Source of the DNA: an uncultured bacterium
GTDB taxonomy: Bacteria; Bacillota; Clostridia; Peptostreptococcales; Anaerovoracaceae
DNA: 25,065 bases
Direction: 5' to 3'
Assembly (NCBI GenBank): GCA_905214195.1
Contig: CAJMLH010000035.1
Span: 1 to 25,065 of the forward strand
How positions within the stretch are numbered: position 1 is the first letter of the stretch; the number at the start of each line of letters is the position of its first letter. This document shows, in pieces, positions 1-7,131 of this stretch. A model generated the notes under the pieces. That model ran no database searches. It saw nothing but the letters and a program-made list of their open reading frames with translations, and had not been told where the DNA came from. Both the position numbers and the translations under genes were made by a program.

Positions 1-49
1 CCCCGCTTTGCATTACAAATAAGAGTTGCTTTTTGATTTCATATCTTTT

Positions 50-85
50 GAAAGATAAAAGAGAACAAGCTGTTAGCCTATTCTC
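50..85. terminator. Stem-loop terminator after the surface-fibre locus
   Basis: An 11-bp stem (61-71 with 75-85, loop of 3, three G-T wobbles) has T-rich flanks on both sides. Read on the minus strand it ends in TTTTATCTTT, so it can end the long right-to-left transcript. Read on the plus strand it ends in TTTTATAAAT, so it may work both ways. No ΔG was computed. Confidence 0.55.
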
Positions 86-119
86 TTTTATAAATAATTA
101 AATTGCTGAAAACCAAGAA

Positions 120-306
120 TTATATATATTCCCAGTGTCCCACTTCTTCATGATGAATTGTTTTCTTTTTATAACCTACTAACTTTTGCTCATAATCTCC
201 TACTCCCCATGAGGATATAAGAGGACCGTTGTTATAGATAAAATCCATCATTTCTAATTCATCATAATAAATTTTTCCGTGCCATCTTTAAACGCTATGA
301 AATTTA
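120..306 (-). pseudogene. Frameshifted remnant of a small unrecognised protein
   Basis: The minus strand holds a protein-like reading frame just after the 166-aa gene. The first part (INFIAFKDGTEK) is in one frame. The rest (IYYDELEMMDFIYNNGPL, ending GHWEYI and TAA at 122-120) is in the next frame. Adding one A to the A5 run at 272-276 joins the two into a continuous peptide of about 60 residues. No ribosome site or upstream start was found, and the first frame is closed by stops near 307. An internal ATG at 251 could give a 43-aa peptide, but nothing supports translation there. I do not recognise the family. It is probably the tail of a gene cut off when the locus rearranged; a sequencing error in the A run is also possible. 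Confidence 0.45.
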
Positions 307-807
307 TTATCTTATGTCATCAAAGGCACTAATGTAATTGTCATACCCCTCCGCTTGTACGCTTTCGGCATAAACAATAATATCAAATTTGTTTTTCGCT
401 ACATCAGTCTTAAAAAGGACACTTTTTAGTAGTGGTTTAGTCATTTCTCCCGTATCGAGGGGAAGTTTGTAATACCAGTATTCACCCTCTTTTACCCAGT
501 TGGGATCGCCGCTGAAGTTAAGCTGAACGGATTTTGAGAAATTTTCATCGCTTAACTCCAAAAAACATCTTACATAACTTTTATCCTTAATGTTTTTTAT
601 CTTAACTTCTTTGATTTGAGTATAGTTTTTAGGATAAGAAGAATCCGGTGGCGGCGGAAACTCTTCAACTATTTCAATCTTGCTGTCTGCTGAATCTGCC
701 GTATTGATAATTTCATCTTTATCAATGTAGAAAGCATATGTCAAAACACATATGGCAGAAAGAAGCACGATTACAAAGATTGATGTTAACATTTTCTTTT
801 TCTTCAT
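307..807 (-). CDS. Small SipW-dependent TasA-like secreted protein
   Basis: This 166-aa protein has a lysine-rich start (MKKKKM), one hydrophobic segment (about residues 7-26) and the sequence TYAFYIDKDE just after it, the typical layout of signal peptides cut by SipW-type peptidases. The mature part resembles the wall-anchored 360-aa protein of the locus: WVKEGEYWYYK corresponds to WIKKGEYFYYTK there, and AESVQAEGYD to CDAVQADNF. It therefore looks like a minor member of the same beta-sandwich fibre family. An unusual PPPPD run (about residues 51-55) separates the N-terminal strand from the core. The ATG follows a good AAAGGAAAGGAG site. It is the last intact gene of the run, 18 nt after the SpaA-domain gene, so it is probably co-transcribed. 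The subunit role (cap, initiator or side component) is inferred. Confidence 0.72.
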   Translation of the reverse strand: MKKKKMLTSIFVIVLLSAICVLTYAFYIDKDEIINTADSADSKIEIVEEFPPPPDSSYPKNYTQIKEVKIKNIKDKSYVRCFLELSDENFSKSVQLNFSGDPNWVKEGEYWYYKLPLDTGEMTKPLLKSVLFKTDVAKNKFDIIVYAESVQAEGYDNYISAFDDIR

Positions 808-825
808 ATTTTCTGCTCCTTTCCT

Positions 826-3204
826 TTAAAAGTGATTTACGCATACGGCATTGTGGGATGTGTTCTTCCATGTTGAAATCTTGTTTTCATATGTAGCCTT
901 ACCTTTTTCAGTATTAACAAGTTCAAAATCTATGGTGTTATCACTCTTAACCTTTCCGTTTTCAGATACACTGCCAATCCCCTTTAATACATATCTCGAT
1001 GTCTTTATCTCCCTTGCTGTGTATTCACCTGCTTCTAAATTGTCAAAAGTAACAGATCCGCTGTAATATCCGTTTTTTAATGTAGACTTATCAAGGGTTA
1101 CGGATTTTCTAAAGATGTATTCATTGCCGTATATATCCATGCCTTTAAGTTCAAATATTGCTGTCGGATATCCATACGCCTTATACACATCTGATTCCTT
1201 TATCTTTTTAGTAAGGGTAATGCTGTGATTCATATTCTCATCGGGAAGCTCACTGAATACCGGTGCATTGGTAGCATTGATATCCGGTGGAGTTACACCT
1301 TGTTTTATCTGCCGTATTTCAAGACCGGTATTTTTATGAAAACCACTTGGTGCTTTCGTTTCTTCAAATGTGTATGTGCCAAATAAACCTAATACAACAC
1401 CTTTATCATTCTTAAAAAGCTGATCGCCACCGATTCTCCACCTATCAGCAAATTTAATTATCCCATTTGAGTCAGTCCTAAATACCCAAGTGCGAAGCGG
1501 CGTTTTACCTTTGACTTCTGCTTCTGTCGTATAAAACTCAGGATAGTACCTTACCGTATATTCAGCCCCCTCAAGGTACTTTTGAAACTCCGGATGACCG
1601 TCCGGTATCTGCTTTTGAAGAGTAAGCGTTAACGGGTCAAAATCAGGCTTTTCCTTTACCGGAAGCACTTTTGTTTCACCGCTTTTAACTTTTACTTCAT
1701 AATACGGTGTTTTATCAAGCCGGTATCCCTTTGAGGCTTTCGTTTCTTTGACATAGAAAGTTTTTTCTTTTTCGTTAGCCTTAAACTCCAATTCAAGTGC
1801 GTTGGATTCGGCATAGAGTTTCCCATCTGTACCTTTCTTCTGTGCAGTTGTCTTTAGTACCCCAACTTTGTTAGTACATGCTGAATCGCTGTATACTGTG
1901 TATTCAGCTCCCTCAAGAGAATACTGCTCAGGGCATAATGATGTTAAATGCTCATCATTAGCTACTGTCTTTTTTAATTTAAGCTTACCTACCGGCGGCT
2001 TAACCGTGTATTCGGCAGCACCAACATTTAAAAAGGTAGTACAGTTACACTCTGTAAATCCCACTCTGAACTTACCGTTTCTTGTCTTGGCATGTCCGCC
2101 TCTAACAAAAATCGAATCGTCACCATACACGGCAGTGTTATTCGGAGATCCGACAAAACCTTTTGTGAATTCTGACATTGTACTTGTAGAGTTATACCTT
2201 AACTGAGTACGGTCATATGCACTGAAATCCACTAAACTGTTATCAAAGTGCATTGACTCCGGTACATAGAAAGCATTTTGAAGCACATCTAAATCAGATA
2301 CAAGTATTTCAAGCGGCTTATCTACAATCTCATTAGTATCTTTGTATCTGATTTCAACATCTACAACAAATGAGTTTAATGGTTTAGATCTGATGCTTGG
2401 ATTATCACCACTAAATTGATCCGGGTGCATACTGATAAAACAAATACCCTCAAGGTTTGTATTAAGGTCTAAACCCGGATATACTGCCATACAGCTTCTT
2501 TCACCAAAATATGATGATGAAGTGCTGTCACTTATCATCTTTATTACAGTATTTGACTTGATAGCTCTTCCTGCAATGTACCCTGCGTTATCGTTTGTAT
2601 ATTGAACAATATTGCCGTAATTTGTTACTTTGTCCGGTATACGACTAAAAGTGACAGAGCCGTCATTTGTCAATGTCATATTACTGTTTAATCTTGTTGC
2701 AGTCCCTGCTCCGATAGGTATGGTGTTTGCCGGTTTCATTATGTCATTTTGCTTATCATTAGGGACTCTTTTTATCCATGAGGGCGTTTGATTAAATCCT
2801 GCTATGGGAACGCCGTAGCTGTCAGGATAAAAGGGCGGACTTGAGCGAAGTAAGGAGTCTGAATTATCACTTGTATTATCAACGCTTAAATCAATCTTTC
2901 CAAGCTTCGTAATAGCTTTGGATTCGGCAAAATTCTCACTTAAATCAATATATTTACTTTCTTCATAAAAAGTCTCATTAGCTTCTTCTTTGTTTTTCGT
3001 AATCGGCTCAGCTTCAGCTCTCATTGGCGCTTTATTACCCTCTGTATTTTCTTCACCTGTAATAGCCTCGCTTTCATTTAGAATTACTTCTTCTGATACT
3101 GCATTGTCACTGCTTATTAACTCCTCACCATAGGCAAAAAACAAGTTGCAGGTAAATATCAGGTTGATTGCAAGCAGTACTGCTAATCTTTTCTTCCACT
3201 TCAA
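826..3204 (-). CDS. Secreted SpaA/Cna-B domain surface adhesin, TTG start
   Basis: The 792-aa product begins MKWKKRLAVLLAINLIF, a classical Sec signal peptide. I chose the TTG at 3204 because AGAGGTGATG lies at ideal spacing before it; the upstream ATG would put 24 charged residues ahead of the signal peptide. A low-complexity acidic stretch follows (about residues 30-100), then a unique region (about 120-400), then three prealbumin-like SpaA/Cna-B domains at about 406-515, 525-640 and 660-770. Each shows the Glu of the intramolecular isopeptide triad (VKETKASKGY, FEETKAPSGF, AREIKTSRY) and an early lysine-rich strand (KLKLKKT, LTLTLQK, ITLTKK). There is no LPXTG motif or membrane tail; the protein ends THNAVCVNHF-like (SHNAVCVNHF). 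It may attach to the fibre non-covalently or through another protein. The TTG overlaps the sipW stop, so translation is probably coupled. The adhesin role is inferred from domain type. Confidence 0.82.
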   Translation of the reverse strand: MKWKKRLAVLLAINLIFTCNLFFAYGEELISSDNAVSEEVILNESEAITGEENTEGNKAPMRAEAEPITKNKEEANETFYEESKYIDLSENFAESKAITKLGKIDLSVDNTSDNSDSLLRSSPPFYPDSYGVPIAGFNQTPSWIKRVPNDKQNDIMKPANTIPIGAGTATRLNSNMTLTNDGSVTFSRIPDKVTNYGNIVQYTNDNAGYIAGRAIKSNTVIKMISDSTSSSYFGERSCMAVYPGLDLNTNLEGICFISMHPDQFSGDNPSIRSKPLNSFVVDVEIRYKDTNEIVDKPLEILVSDLDVLQNAFYVPESMHFDNSLVDFSAYDRTQLRYNSTSTMSEFTKGFVGSPNNTAVYGDDSIFVRGGHAKTRNGKFRVGFTECNCTTFLNVGAAEYTVKPPVGKLKLKKTVANDEHLTSLCPEQYSLEGAEYTVYSDSACTNKVGVLKTTAQKKGTDGKLYAESNALELEFKANEKEKTFYVKETKASKGYRLDKTPYYEVKVKSGETKVLPVKEKPDFDPLTLTLQKQIPDGHPEFQKYLEGAEYTVRYYPEFYTTEAEVKGKTPLRTWVFRTDSNGIIKFADRWRIGGDQLFKNDKGVVLGLFGTYTFEETKAPSGFHKNTGLEIRQIKQGVTPPDINATNAPVFSELPDENMNHSITLTKKIKESDVYKAYGYPTAIFELKGMDIYGNEYIFRKSVTLDKSTLKNGYYSGSVTFDNLEAGEYTAREIKTSRYVLKGIGSVSENGKVKSDNTIDFELVNTEKGKATYENKISTWKNTSHNAVCVNHF

Positions 3205-3647
3205 TTTCTCATCACCTCTCTTTTCTTTCTTCTCGGTAAAACAGCCAGAACACATAAAAGTGCCAATATGAACCATATATATTTTTTAATGTAAAAGGCA
3301 ATGTAACCTAAATACGGAATACTGAGAACAACTTTCCCGTAGAAATTGTCTTTTGTCACAATTCCAAGGTCGGCCACATCATTATCATCACCTTTTGTTA
3401 CTATTCCCTCTTCTGATATCTTAGCCGCCCTGTGAGTTACTTTAGTATCAAGCACCTCATATGTGATTACATCCCCCTCTTGTATATTGTCAAAGGAAGC
3501 CTTTGTTAAGACTAAACAAAGGCTTCCCGTATAAATAGCAGGCTTCATCGAACCCGACATTACAATCATTGGCCGTATACCGCTTAAAATCACAAGAATT
3601 GCAATAAAGATAAAAAGGTAAACCGGTATTTTTTCCCTACTTTTCAT
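3201..3647 (-). CDS. sipW: Signal peptidase I of the SipW (ER/archaeal) type
   Basis: This 148-aa membrane protease has the three marks of the Ser-His family of signal peptidases. They are SGSMKP with nucleophile Ser33, VTHRAAKI with His72 where bacterial LepB has Lys, and the TKGDDND motif with the acidic residues near 87-88. It has an N-terminal membrane segment (about 9-29) and a C-terminal one (about 115-140) ending in a basic tail. SipW enzymes remove signal peptides from TasA-like fibre subunits, and four such proteins sit around this gene. Its start lies 11 nt inside the preceding gene and its TGA overlaps the TTG of the next, so expression is tightly linked to its substrates. Length is slightly short compared with Bacillus SipW, but the core is complete. 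Confidence 0.9.
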   Translation of the reverse strand: MKSREKIPVYLFIFIAILVILSGIRPMIVMSGSMKPAIYTGSLCLVLTKASFDNIQEGDVITYEVLDTKVTHRAAKISEEGIVTKGDDNDVADLGIVTKDNFYGKVVLSIPYLGYIAFYIKKYIWFILALLCVLAVLPRRKKREVMRN

Positions 3648-4719
3648 CTTTTTTACTCTCTTTCCTTTTAACCTTAATTAACAAAATCAATGATAAAGAA
3701 GCGATCATGATGTATATTAAAAAACTTGCAGTATCACCTGTCTTTGGAACTTTAGGATATTCTATGCTTGAGAAATTCCATGTGAAAAAGTCAAGCTTGT
3801 CCTGATAGTCGTTTTTAAGCTCTGCGGGAACTGTAATCTCATAAGACAAAATATGCTTTTCGCCCGGTTTCATATAGCAGAGGCTCTGTTCTTTTGTAAG
3901 CTTTGCTGCCCTAAGCGTTCCGTCATAAAACGGTTTTCCGTCAATTTCCATTTTAAGCTTTACAGCATCAAGCAGGCTCTTTTCTTTAAGCTCAGCATCC
4001 GATACATAAAAGGAAACTTCTGTTTCATGCTTCCCCTCGTTATATATATTTATTTCATTCTCATATATATCGCCGGGAAGTACATCTAAGATAATATCTT
4101 TACTGCTTAATGTGTACTGCCCTGCTCCAAGAAACTCTAAGTCTATATGTTTTATGATATTTTCCTTATCGGAATACTCTGAGCCATCATAGTCACTATC
4201 CTCAATTTCAAGCTCTCCCCAAGGTTTTTCGCTGTTAAAATCGGGAGTAAAGTTATCTGCCTGCACAGCGTCGCAAAGTGCCACTACTTGAAATGTAGAG
4301 TCCATAAGGTTTTCCGGTTCAAGTTCGTTCCACTTATATGGAATTTTAAAGCTGTTAAAGGTCTTTATTTCTTCATTGTGATGTACATGCTTGGTGTAAT
4401 AGAAATATTCACCTTTTTTAATCCAGTCATCATTAAGACCTTGAAAATATTCTTCCTTTATATTTTCATTTGAAATATCAAGTCTTAGTCTTATCCATGA
4501 ATCCACACCTTTATATTGTATTTTAGGTTCATACTTTACGGCTTTACCCGGCATAACCTCACTGTCATCAGCACCGGCAGTAATTGATATATCCACGCCT
4601 TGCGTTTTAATCTCCCCGTCTACACTTATTACTTTTGTCGCAAAGGTAAAGGCCGCCAAAAGAGAAGAAATTATCAGAATAGATGACAATACAAATACGG
4701 CTGTCTTTTTCTTATTCAT
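3637..4719 (-). CDS. Wall-anchored TasA-like protein with VPKTG sorting signal
   Basis: This 360-aa protein has a lysine-rich N-terminus and hydrophobic segment (about residues 3-28), as in SipW substrates. A TasA-like region at about 50-160 follows (WIRLRLDISNENI, WIKKGEYFYYTK, CDAVQADNF). A second beta-rich part at about 195-320 contains PGDIYENEINIYNEGKHE, which resembles a second sandwich domain. The C-terminus carries VPKTG (324-328), a hydrophobic span and a basic tail: a complete sortase signal with V in place of the usual L. No sortase gene lies in the window. It probably links the fibre to peptidoglycan, a role like a base or anchor subunit. It starts 3 nt after the previous stop with a GGGGAGGAAG site. 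The anchoring is supported by sequence; the fibre-base role is inferred. Confidence 0.8.
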   Translation of the reverse strand: MNKKKTAVFVLSSILIISSLLAAFTFATKVISVDGEIKTQGVDISITAGADDSEVMPGKAVKYEPKIQYKGVDSWIRLRLDISNENIKEEYFQGLNDDWIKKGEYFYYTKHVHHNEEIKTFNSFKIPYKWNELEPENLMDSTFQVVALCDAVQADNFTPDFNSEKPWGELEIEDSDYDGSEYSDKENIIKHIDLEFLGAGQYTLSSKDIILDVLPGDIYENEINIYNEGKHETEVSFYVSDAELKEKSLLDAVKLKMEIDGKPFYDGTLRAAKLTKEQSLCYMKPGEKHILSYEITVPAELKNDYQDKLDFFTWNFSSIEYPKVPKTGDTASFLIYIMIASLSLILLIKVKRKESKKDEK

Positions 4720-4722
4720 TTA

Positions 4723-5388
4723 TTACTTCCTCCCCTCTGACTGCTTTTGTTCCTTGATAATATTCCAAACTGTAGACGGCAGGCTGCTGCCAAGATTTGT
4801 TGTTTGAACAGCATAAGCGAAGATAGGAATATCATATGTTACTTTCTCTTCTGATTCTATGAAATTCCTATGCTCAAGCTCATCATTAACAAAGAGGGTC
4901 GGTGTTGACTTCCCCTTTTTTAGGGCAGTCATTTTGCCGGAGCTTGCAGTACCGGTTGCGTAAGCATATACATATCTGTAATACTCTTTGCCGGATACTG
5001 TGACAACCTCTTTTTCTACTTGAAGCCAGCCTGTATTTTTAGTAAACAAAAATGCGTCTCGGTATCCTATAGGCAGCTTTTGACCTGCATCATCAATCCT
5101 TATTCTGTCTGTCCTTGGCATAAAAAGTTCAATAAAGACATATGCGCTTGATTTTCCTTTATTTGTTATTTTCGGGTCTTTGATCACTTTTTCAAGGGGT
5201 GCAATATCTTTTCTTGCTTTCACATTTTCAGGCAGGTTATATTTTTCTTCTGTTAAAGAAATACTCACTTTACCACTCGTGAAAGTGTTTACTTTTGCCT
5301 TATGGTCTGTCCGGTAAGCTGCTGTTAGAGCAAATATTGATGTTAATACAAGAAGGGTAACTATGCCTTTTATATATTTCTTTTCCAT
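4723..5388 (-). CDS. TasA-like SipW-dependent fibre subunit 2
   Basis: This 221-aa protein has a hydrophobic N-terminus followed by TAAYRTDHKAKVNTFTSG, closely matching the equivalent part of the neighbouring 301-aa protein (TTAYFTDHAAKMNEFTFG). Other shared blocks show that the two are paralogues: IKDPKITNKG/VKDPVISNTG, VYAYATG, TMTALKKG/KMTALKKG, LFVND/LFTND, and YAVQTT/YSIQTT. This layout matches the TasA/CalY-like family, whose members polymerise outside the cell after SipW cleavage. I prefer the second ATG (5388), because the first (5394) is too near the AGGAG ribosome site. It follows the larger paralogue by 26 nt. It is probably a second fibre subunit; which paralogue is the main one cannot be told from sequence. 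Confidence 0.8.
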   Translation of the reverse strand: MEKKYIKGIVTLLVLTSIFALTAAYRTDHKAKVNTFTSGKVSISLTEEKYNLPENVKARKDIAPLEKVIKDPKITNKGKSSAYVFIELFMPRTDRIRIDDAGQKLPIGYRDAFLFTKNTGWLQVEKEVVTVSGKEYYRYVYAYATGTASSGKMTALKKGKSTPTLFVNDELEHRNFIESEEKVTYDIPIFAYAVQTTNLGSSLPSTVWNIIKEQKQSEGRK

Positions 5389-5414
5389 AGTCATGCTCCT
5401 ATCTTAATCCTCTT

Positions 5415-6320
5415 CTATCTTGCTTTCTTTGCTCCTGTTGCTGTGTGTACGGAAGTATCATCACCTTTTGTGTTGTTAGCTCCTCTTACATTTCCCCAGT
5501 TTGCTTCTGCCATTCCCTCATATTTGCTGTTTACCTGTCCTTTTACAACTTTCCATACTGTCATTGGGTCTGTCTTACCTATGTCCCCCGCCTGGTCTGT
5601 AAGGACTATGTCTGTTGTCTGGATGGAATATGTACGAACCGGGATATTAAACTTGATGTTTTCCGTTGTAACACAGCCGTTTTGTGTTGCCCATTCATCT
5701 TCTACAAGGTTGATGGTTCTTATTCTGTCGTTTGTAAAGAGGGCTGATGTTTTCTGTCCTTTTTTAAGCGCTGTCATTGTACCTGTAGATGCGTCTTTTC
5801 CTGTAGCATATGCGTATACATATTCGTGGTATCCATTGCCGACTTTATCTTCCACTAAAATCCAGTTGGCGGAGTTTACTTCGTGCTTAAACAAATCTTT
5901 AAGTCCGATATCAACACCCTCTGCTCCATTCACATCAAAGTCTTTGCACTGTCCCTCTTTCACAACTCCGTTTACTGTAATATCTCCAAATGTTCCTACT
6001 GCCGCATACTTTTCATAAGGGACTCTGAATGCGATGAAGTTGTATGAATCACTTGTACCGGTGTTGCTTATTACCGGGTCTTTAACCAAAGTCATATTCG
6101 GTCTTACTTGTGCTGCCGCCTTTTTGCCATCTTCTGATGTATCCCAGTTTGTTTCTGTAAGTTCAGTCTTTACGCTTCCGAATGTAAATTCATTCATTTT
6201 AGCTGCGTGATCCGTAAAGTATGCAGTAGTCATGCCTGCACTGATTAAAAGTATCGCTGCAAGAATCAATGCTACCTTTTTCTTGCCTTTGTTTTCTCTT
6301 GTAACTTCATTAGATTTCAT
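5415..6320 (-). CDS. TasA-like SipW-dependent fibre subunit 1
   Basis: This 301-aa protein is the first large gene of the locus and so perhaps the most strongly expressed. It has a basic N-terminus, a hydrophobic stretch at about residues 15-33, and TTAYFTDHAAKMNEFTFG immediately after, the hallmark of SipW-type signal peptides. The mature part (about 36-270) is beta-rich with the family blocks VKDPVISNTG, VYAYATGK, TMTALKKGQ and YSIQTTDI. Two cysteines (in GQCKDF and NGCVTT) might form a disulfide. The C-terminal ~30 residues are polar and glycine-rich, probably a flexible tail without a sorting signal. The ATG follows GAAAGGAGAAC. By analogy with Bacillus TasA it would form the body of an extracellular fibre. 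That is an inference from family and gene order. Confidence 0.82.
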   Translation of the reverse strand: MKSNEVTRENKGKKKVALILAAILLISAGMTTAYFTDHAAKMNEFTFGSVKTELTETNWDTSEDGKKAAAQVRPNMTLVKDPVISNTGTSDSYNFIAFRVPYEKYAAVGTFGDITVNGVVKEGQCKDFDVNGAEGVDIGLKDLFKHEVNSANWILVEDKVGNGYHEYVYAYATGKDASTGTMTALKKGQKTSALFTNDRIRTINLVEDEWATQNGCVTTENIKFNIPVRTYSIQTTDIVLTDQAGDIGKTDPMTVWKVVKGQVNSKYEGMAEANWGNVRGANNTKGDDTSVHTATGAKKAR

Positions 6321-6334
6321 ATTTGTTCTCCTTT

Positions 6335-6430
6335 CTATTCATCCTCTAATTCAATTAAAGCTGAATACATAGATTTGTATCCCTCAAAAAATATTATTGT
6401 TAATGCTATAAAGACTTTCAGCAAGTTCAT
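6335..6430 (-). CDS. Possible 31-aa leader or membrane peptide
   Basis: An ATG at 6430, 5 to 10 nt after a run of G (AAAAAAGGGGGGG), opens a 31-codon frame. It begins MNLLKVFIALTIIFF, one hydrophobic span, and ends in an acidic IELEDE tail. Its TAG is 14 nt before the ATG of the first TasA-like gene and is followed by that gene's ribosome site, so the two would be co-translated. It may be a small membrane peptide, a leader peptide that tunes the operon, or a chance frame. I recognise no family. Confidence 0.4.
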   Translation of the reverse strand: MNLLKVFIALTIIFFEGYKSMYSALIELEDE

Positions 6431-6488
6431 TCCCCCCCTTTTTTAGCGTTTTAGTCTTTTCTTGGATTTAGCAGTAACTGTCTGTATT

Positions 6489-6510
6489 AAAAAAGCAGCC
6501 TCTCGGCTGC
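6489..6510 (-). terminator. Second leader terminator before the TasA-like genes
   Basis: Perfect GCAGCC/GGCTGC stem with a GAGA tetraloop (6495-6510), followed on the minus strand by six T (6494-6489). It lies about 60 nt upstream of the 31-codon ORF and after the first terminator. Together they form a tandem barrier between the upstream promoter and the operon. Confidence 0.75.
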
Positions 6511-6526
6511 GTTGAGTTGTTATATG

Positions 6527-6555
6527 AAAAAAGAGAACGGATAAAATCCATTCTC
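6527..6555 (-). terminator. First leader terminator, probable 3' end of the structured RNA
   Basis: A 10-bp stem (6533-6542 with 6546-6555, one G-T pair) with a 3-nt loop is followed on the minus strand by six T (6532-6527). It is a strong intrinsic terminator, and places the 3' end of an RNA started at the 6734-6763 promoter near 6527. Confidence 0.8.
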
Positions 6556-6727
6556 TTTGATAAAATTTATCAGTGTTTTAATGTTTAACCTATATATTAC
6601 ATATTAGGAAATTGCCCATCCAAAGTGGCTGCCCCGCAATTTGTAAATATGTCCTTAACGGATGAAATCTACCTCCTAAGATGGGGGAGTTTAAGGCAAC
6701 CGCCTTGCATTACTTACAAATATCCAC
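6527..6727 (-). ncRNA. Candidate structured RNA of ~200 nt (raiA-motif candidate, unverified)
   Basis: A promoter, about 170 nt of non-coding sequence and an intrinsic terminator define an independent transcript. On the minus strand it can form a closing helix between ATTTGTAA (near 6720) and TTACAAAT (near 6645). It can also form an AAGGC-GGTT-GCCTT hairpin (near 6700), a CTCC/GGAG or ATCT/AGAT hairpin (near 6670-6685), and a long-range CCCATC/GATGGG pairing (near 6680 and 6620) that would make a pseudoknot. No long frame with a start crosses it. Size, self-contained promoter and terminator, and dense potential pairing resemble the raiA-motif class of Clostridia RNAs. I assign that class only from general resemblance; a riboswitch-like leader for the fibre genes is the other option. 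Confidence 0.6.
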
Positions 6728-6733
6728 AATACA

Positions 6734-6763
6734 ATTATACCACGATACTTTGAAAATTTTCAA
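6734..6763 (-). promoter_or_regulatory. Sigma-A-type promoter of the structured RNA / fibre locus
   Basis: TTGAAA (6763-6758), an 18-bp spacer and a perfect TATAAT (6739-6734) on the minus strand predict a start near 6727. It is the clearest promoter upstream of the TasA-like genes. The 6430-6488 stretch after the two terminators shows no comparable pair of boxes, so the operon may depend on read-through. The -35 lies in an AT-rich palindrome (CTTGAAAATTTTCAAAG). Confidence 0.7.
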
Positions 6764-6804
6764 GATGTTTTTTTACAAAAATTACCATAAATTACAACTT
6801 ATGC

Positions 6805-7131
6805 TTAAACATTAGCTCCACAATCCGGAACTATACTATATTCACCGATTTCAACCTTATCTCCTAAAAACTTTTCCAAGTAGTCAGGTTTACTTATAAG
6901 CTCTTCCTTTTGTTTCTTACTTAAGCGTTTTATTCTATATTCCAAAGCTGAAGCCAAGCTGCGATTTTTACTGCTCCATACAGCAGATATCTCAAGAGGC
7001 CTGTGACTTCGTGTATACTTTGCCCCGGCTCCCTCCTGTTCAATATGCTCCCTAAAACGCCTTTCAATATCTGTGGTGATTCCTGTATATATGGAATTAT
7101 CAACACATCTAATCATATATGTATAGTACAT
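6805..7131 (-). CDS. GIY-YIG domain protein of the UPF0213/YhbQ group
   Basis: This 108-aa protein starts MYYTYMIRCVDNSIYTGITT, the GIY-YIG motif pair (YTYM and YTG). IERRFREH follows with the conserved Arg, then GAGAKYTRSHRPLE and a glutamate-containing helix (ALEYRIKRLSKKQK). That is the full single-domain form usual for UPF0213 proteins, which belong to the Slx1-like GIY-YIG nucleases. Their role is poorly defined and probably lies in DNA handling. Its ATG overlaps the stop of the phosphatase gene in TAATG, so the two are translationally coupled. Confidence 0.88.
   Translation of the reverse strand: MYYTYMIRCVDNSIYTGITTDIERRFREHIEQEGAGAKYTRSHRPLEISAVWSSKNRSLASALEYRIKRLSKKQKEELISKPDYLEKFLGDKVEIGEYSIVPDCGANV

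Noticed and set aside
6527..6727. c-di-GMP riboswitch controlling the fibre genes
   Set aside because: The expected conserved blocks of class I (GCAAAGCC and GGTAGGTAGCGGGGTTACC-like) and class II were not found.
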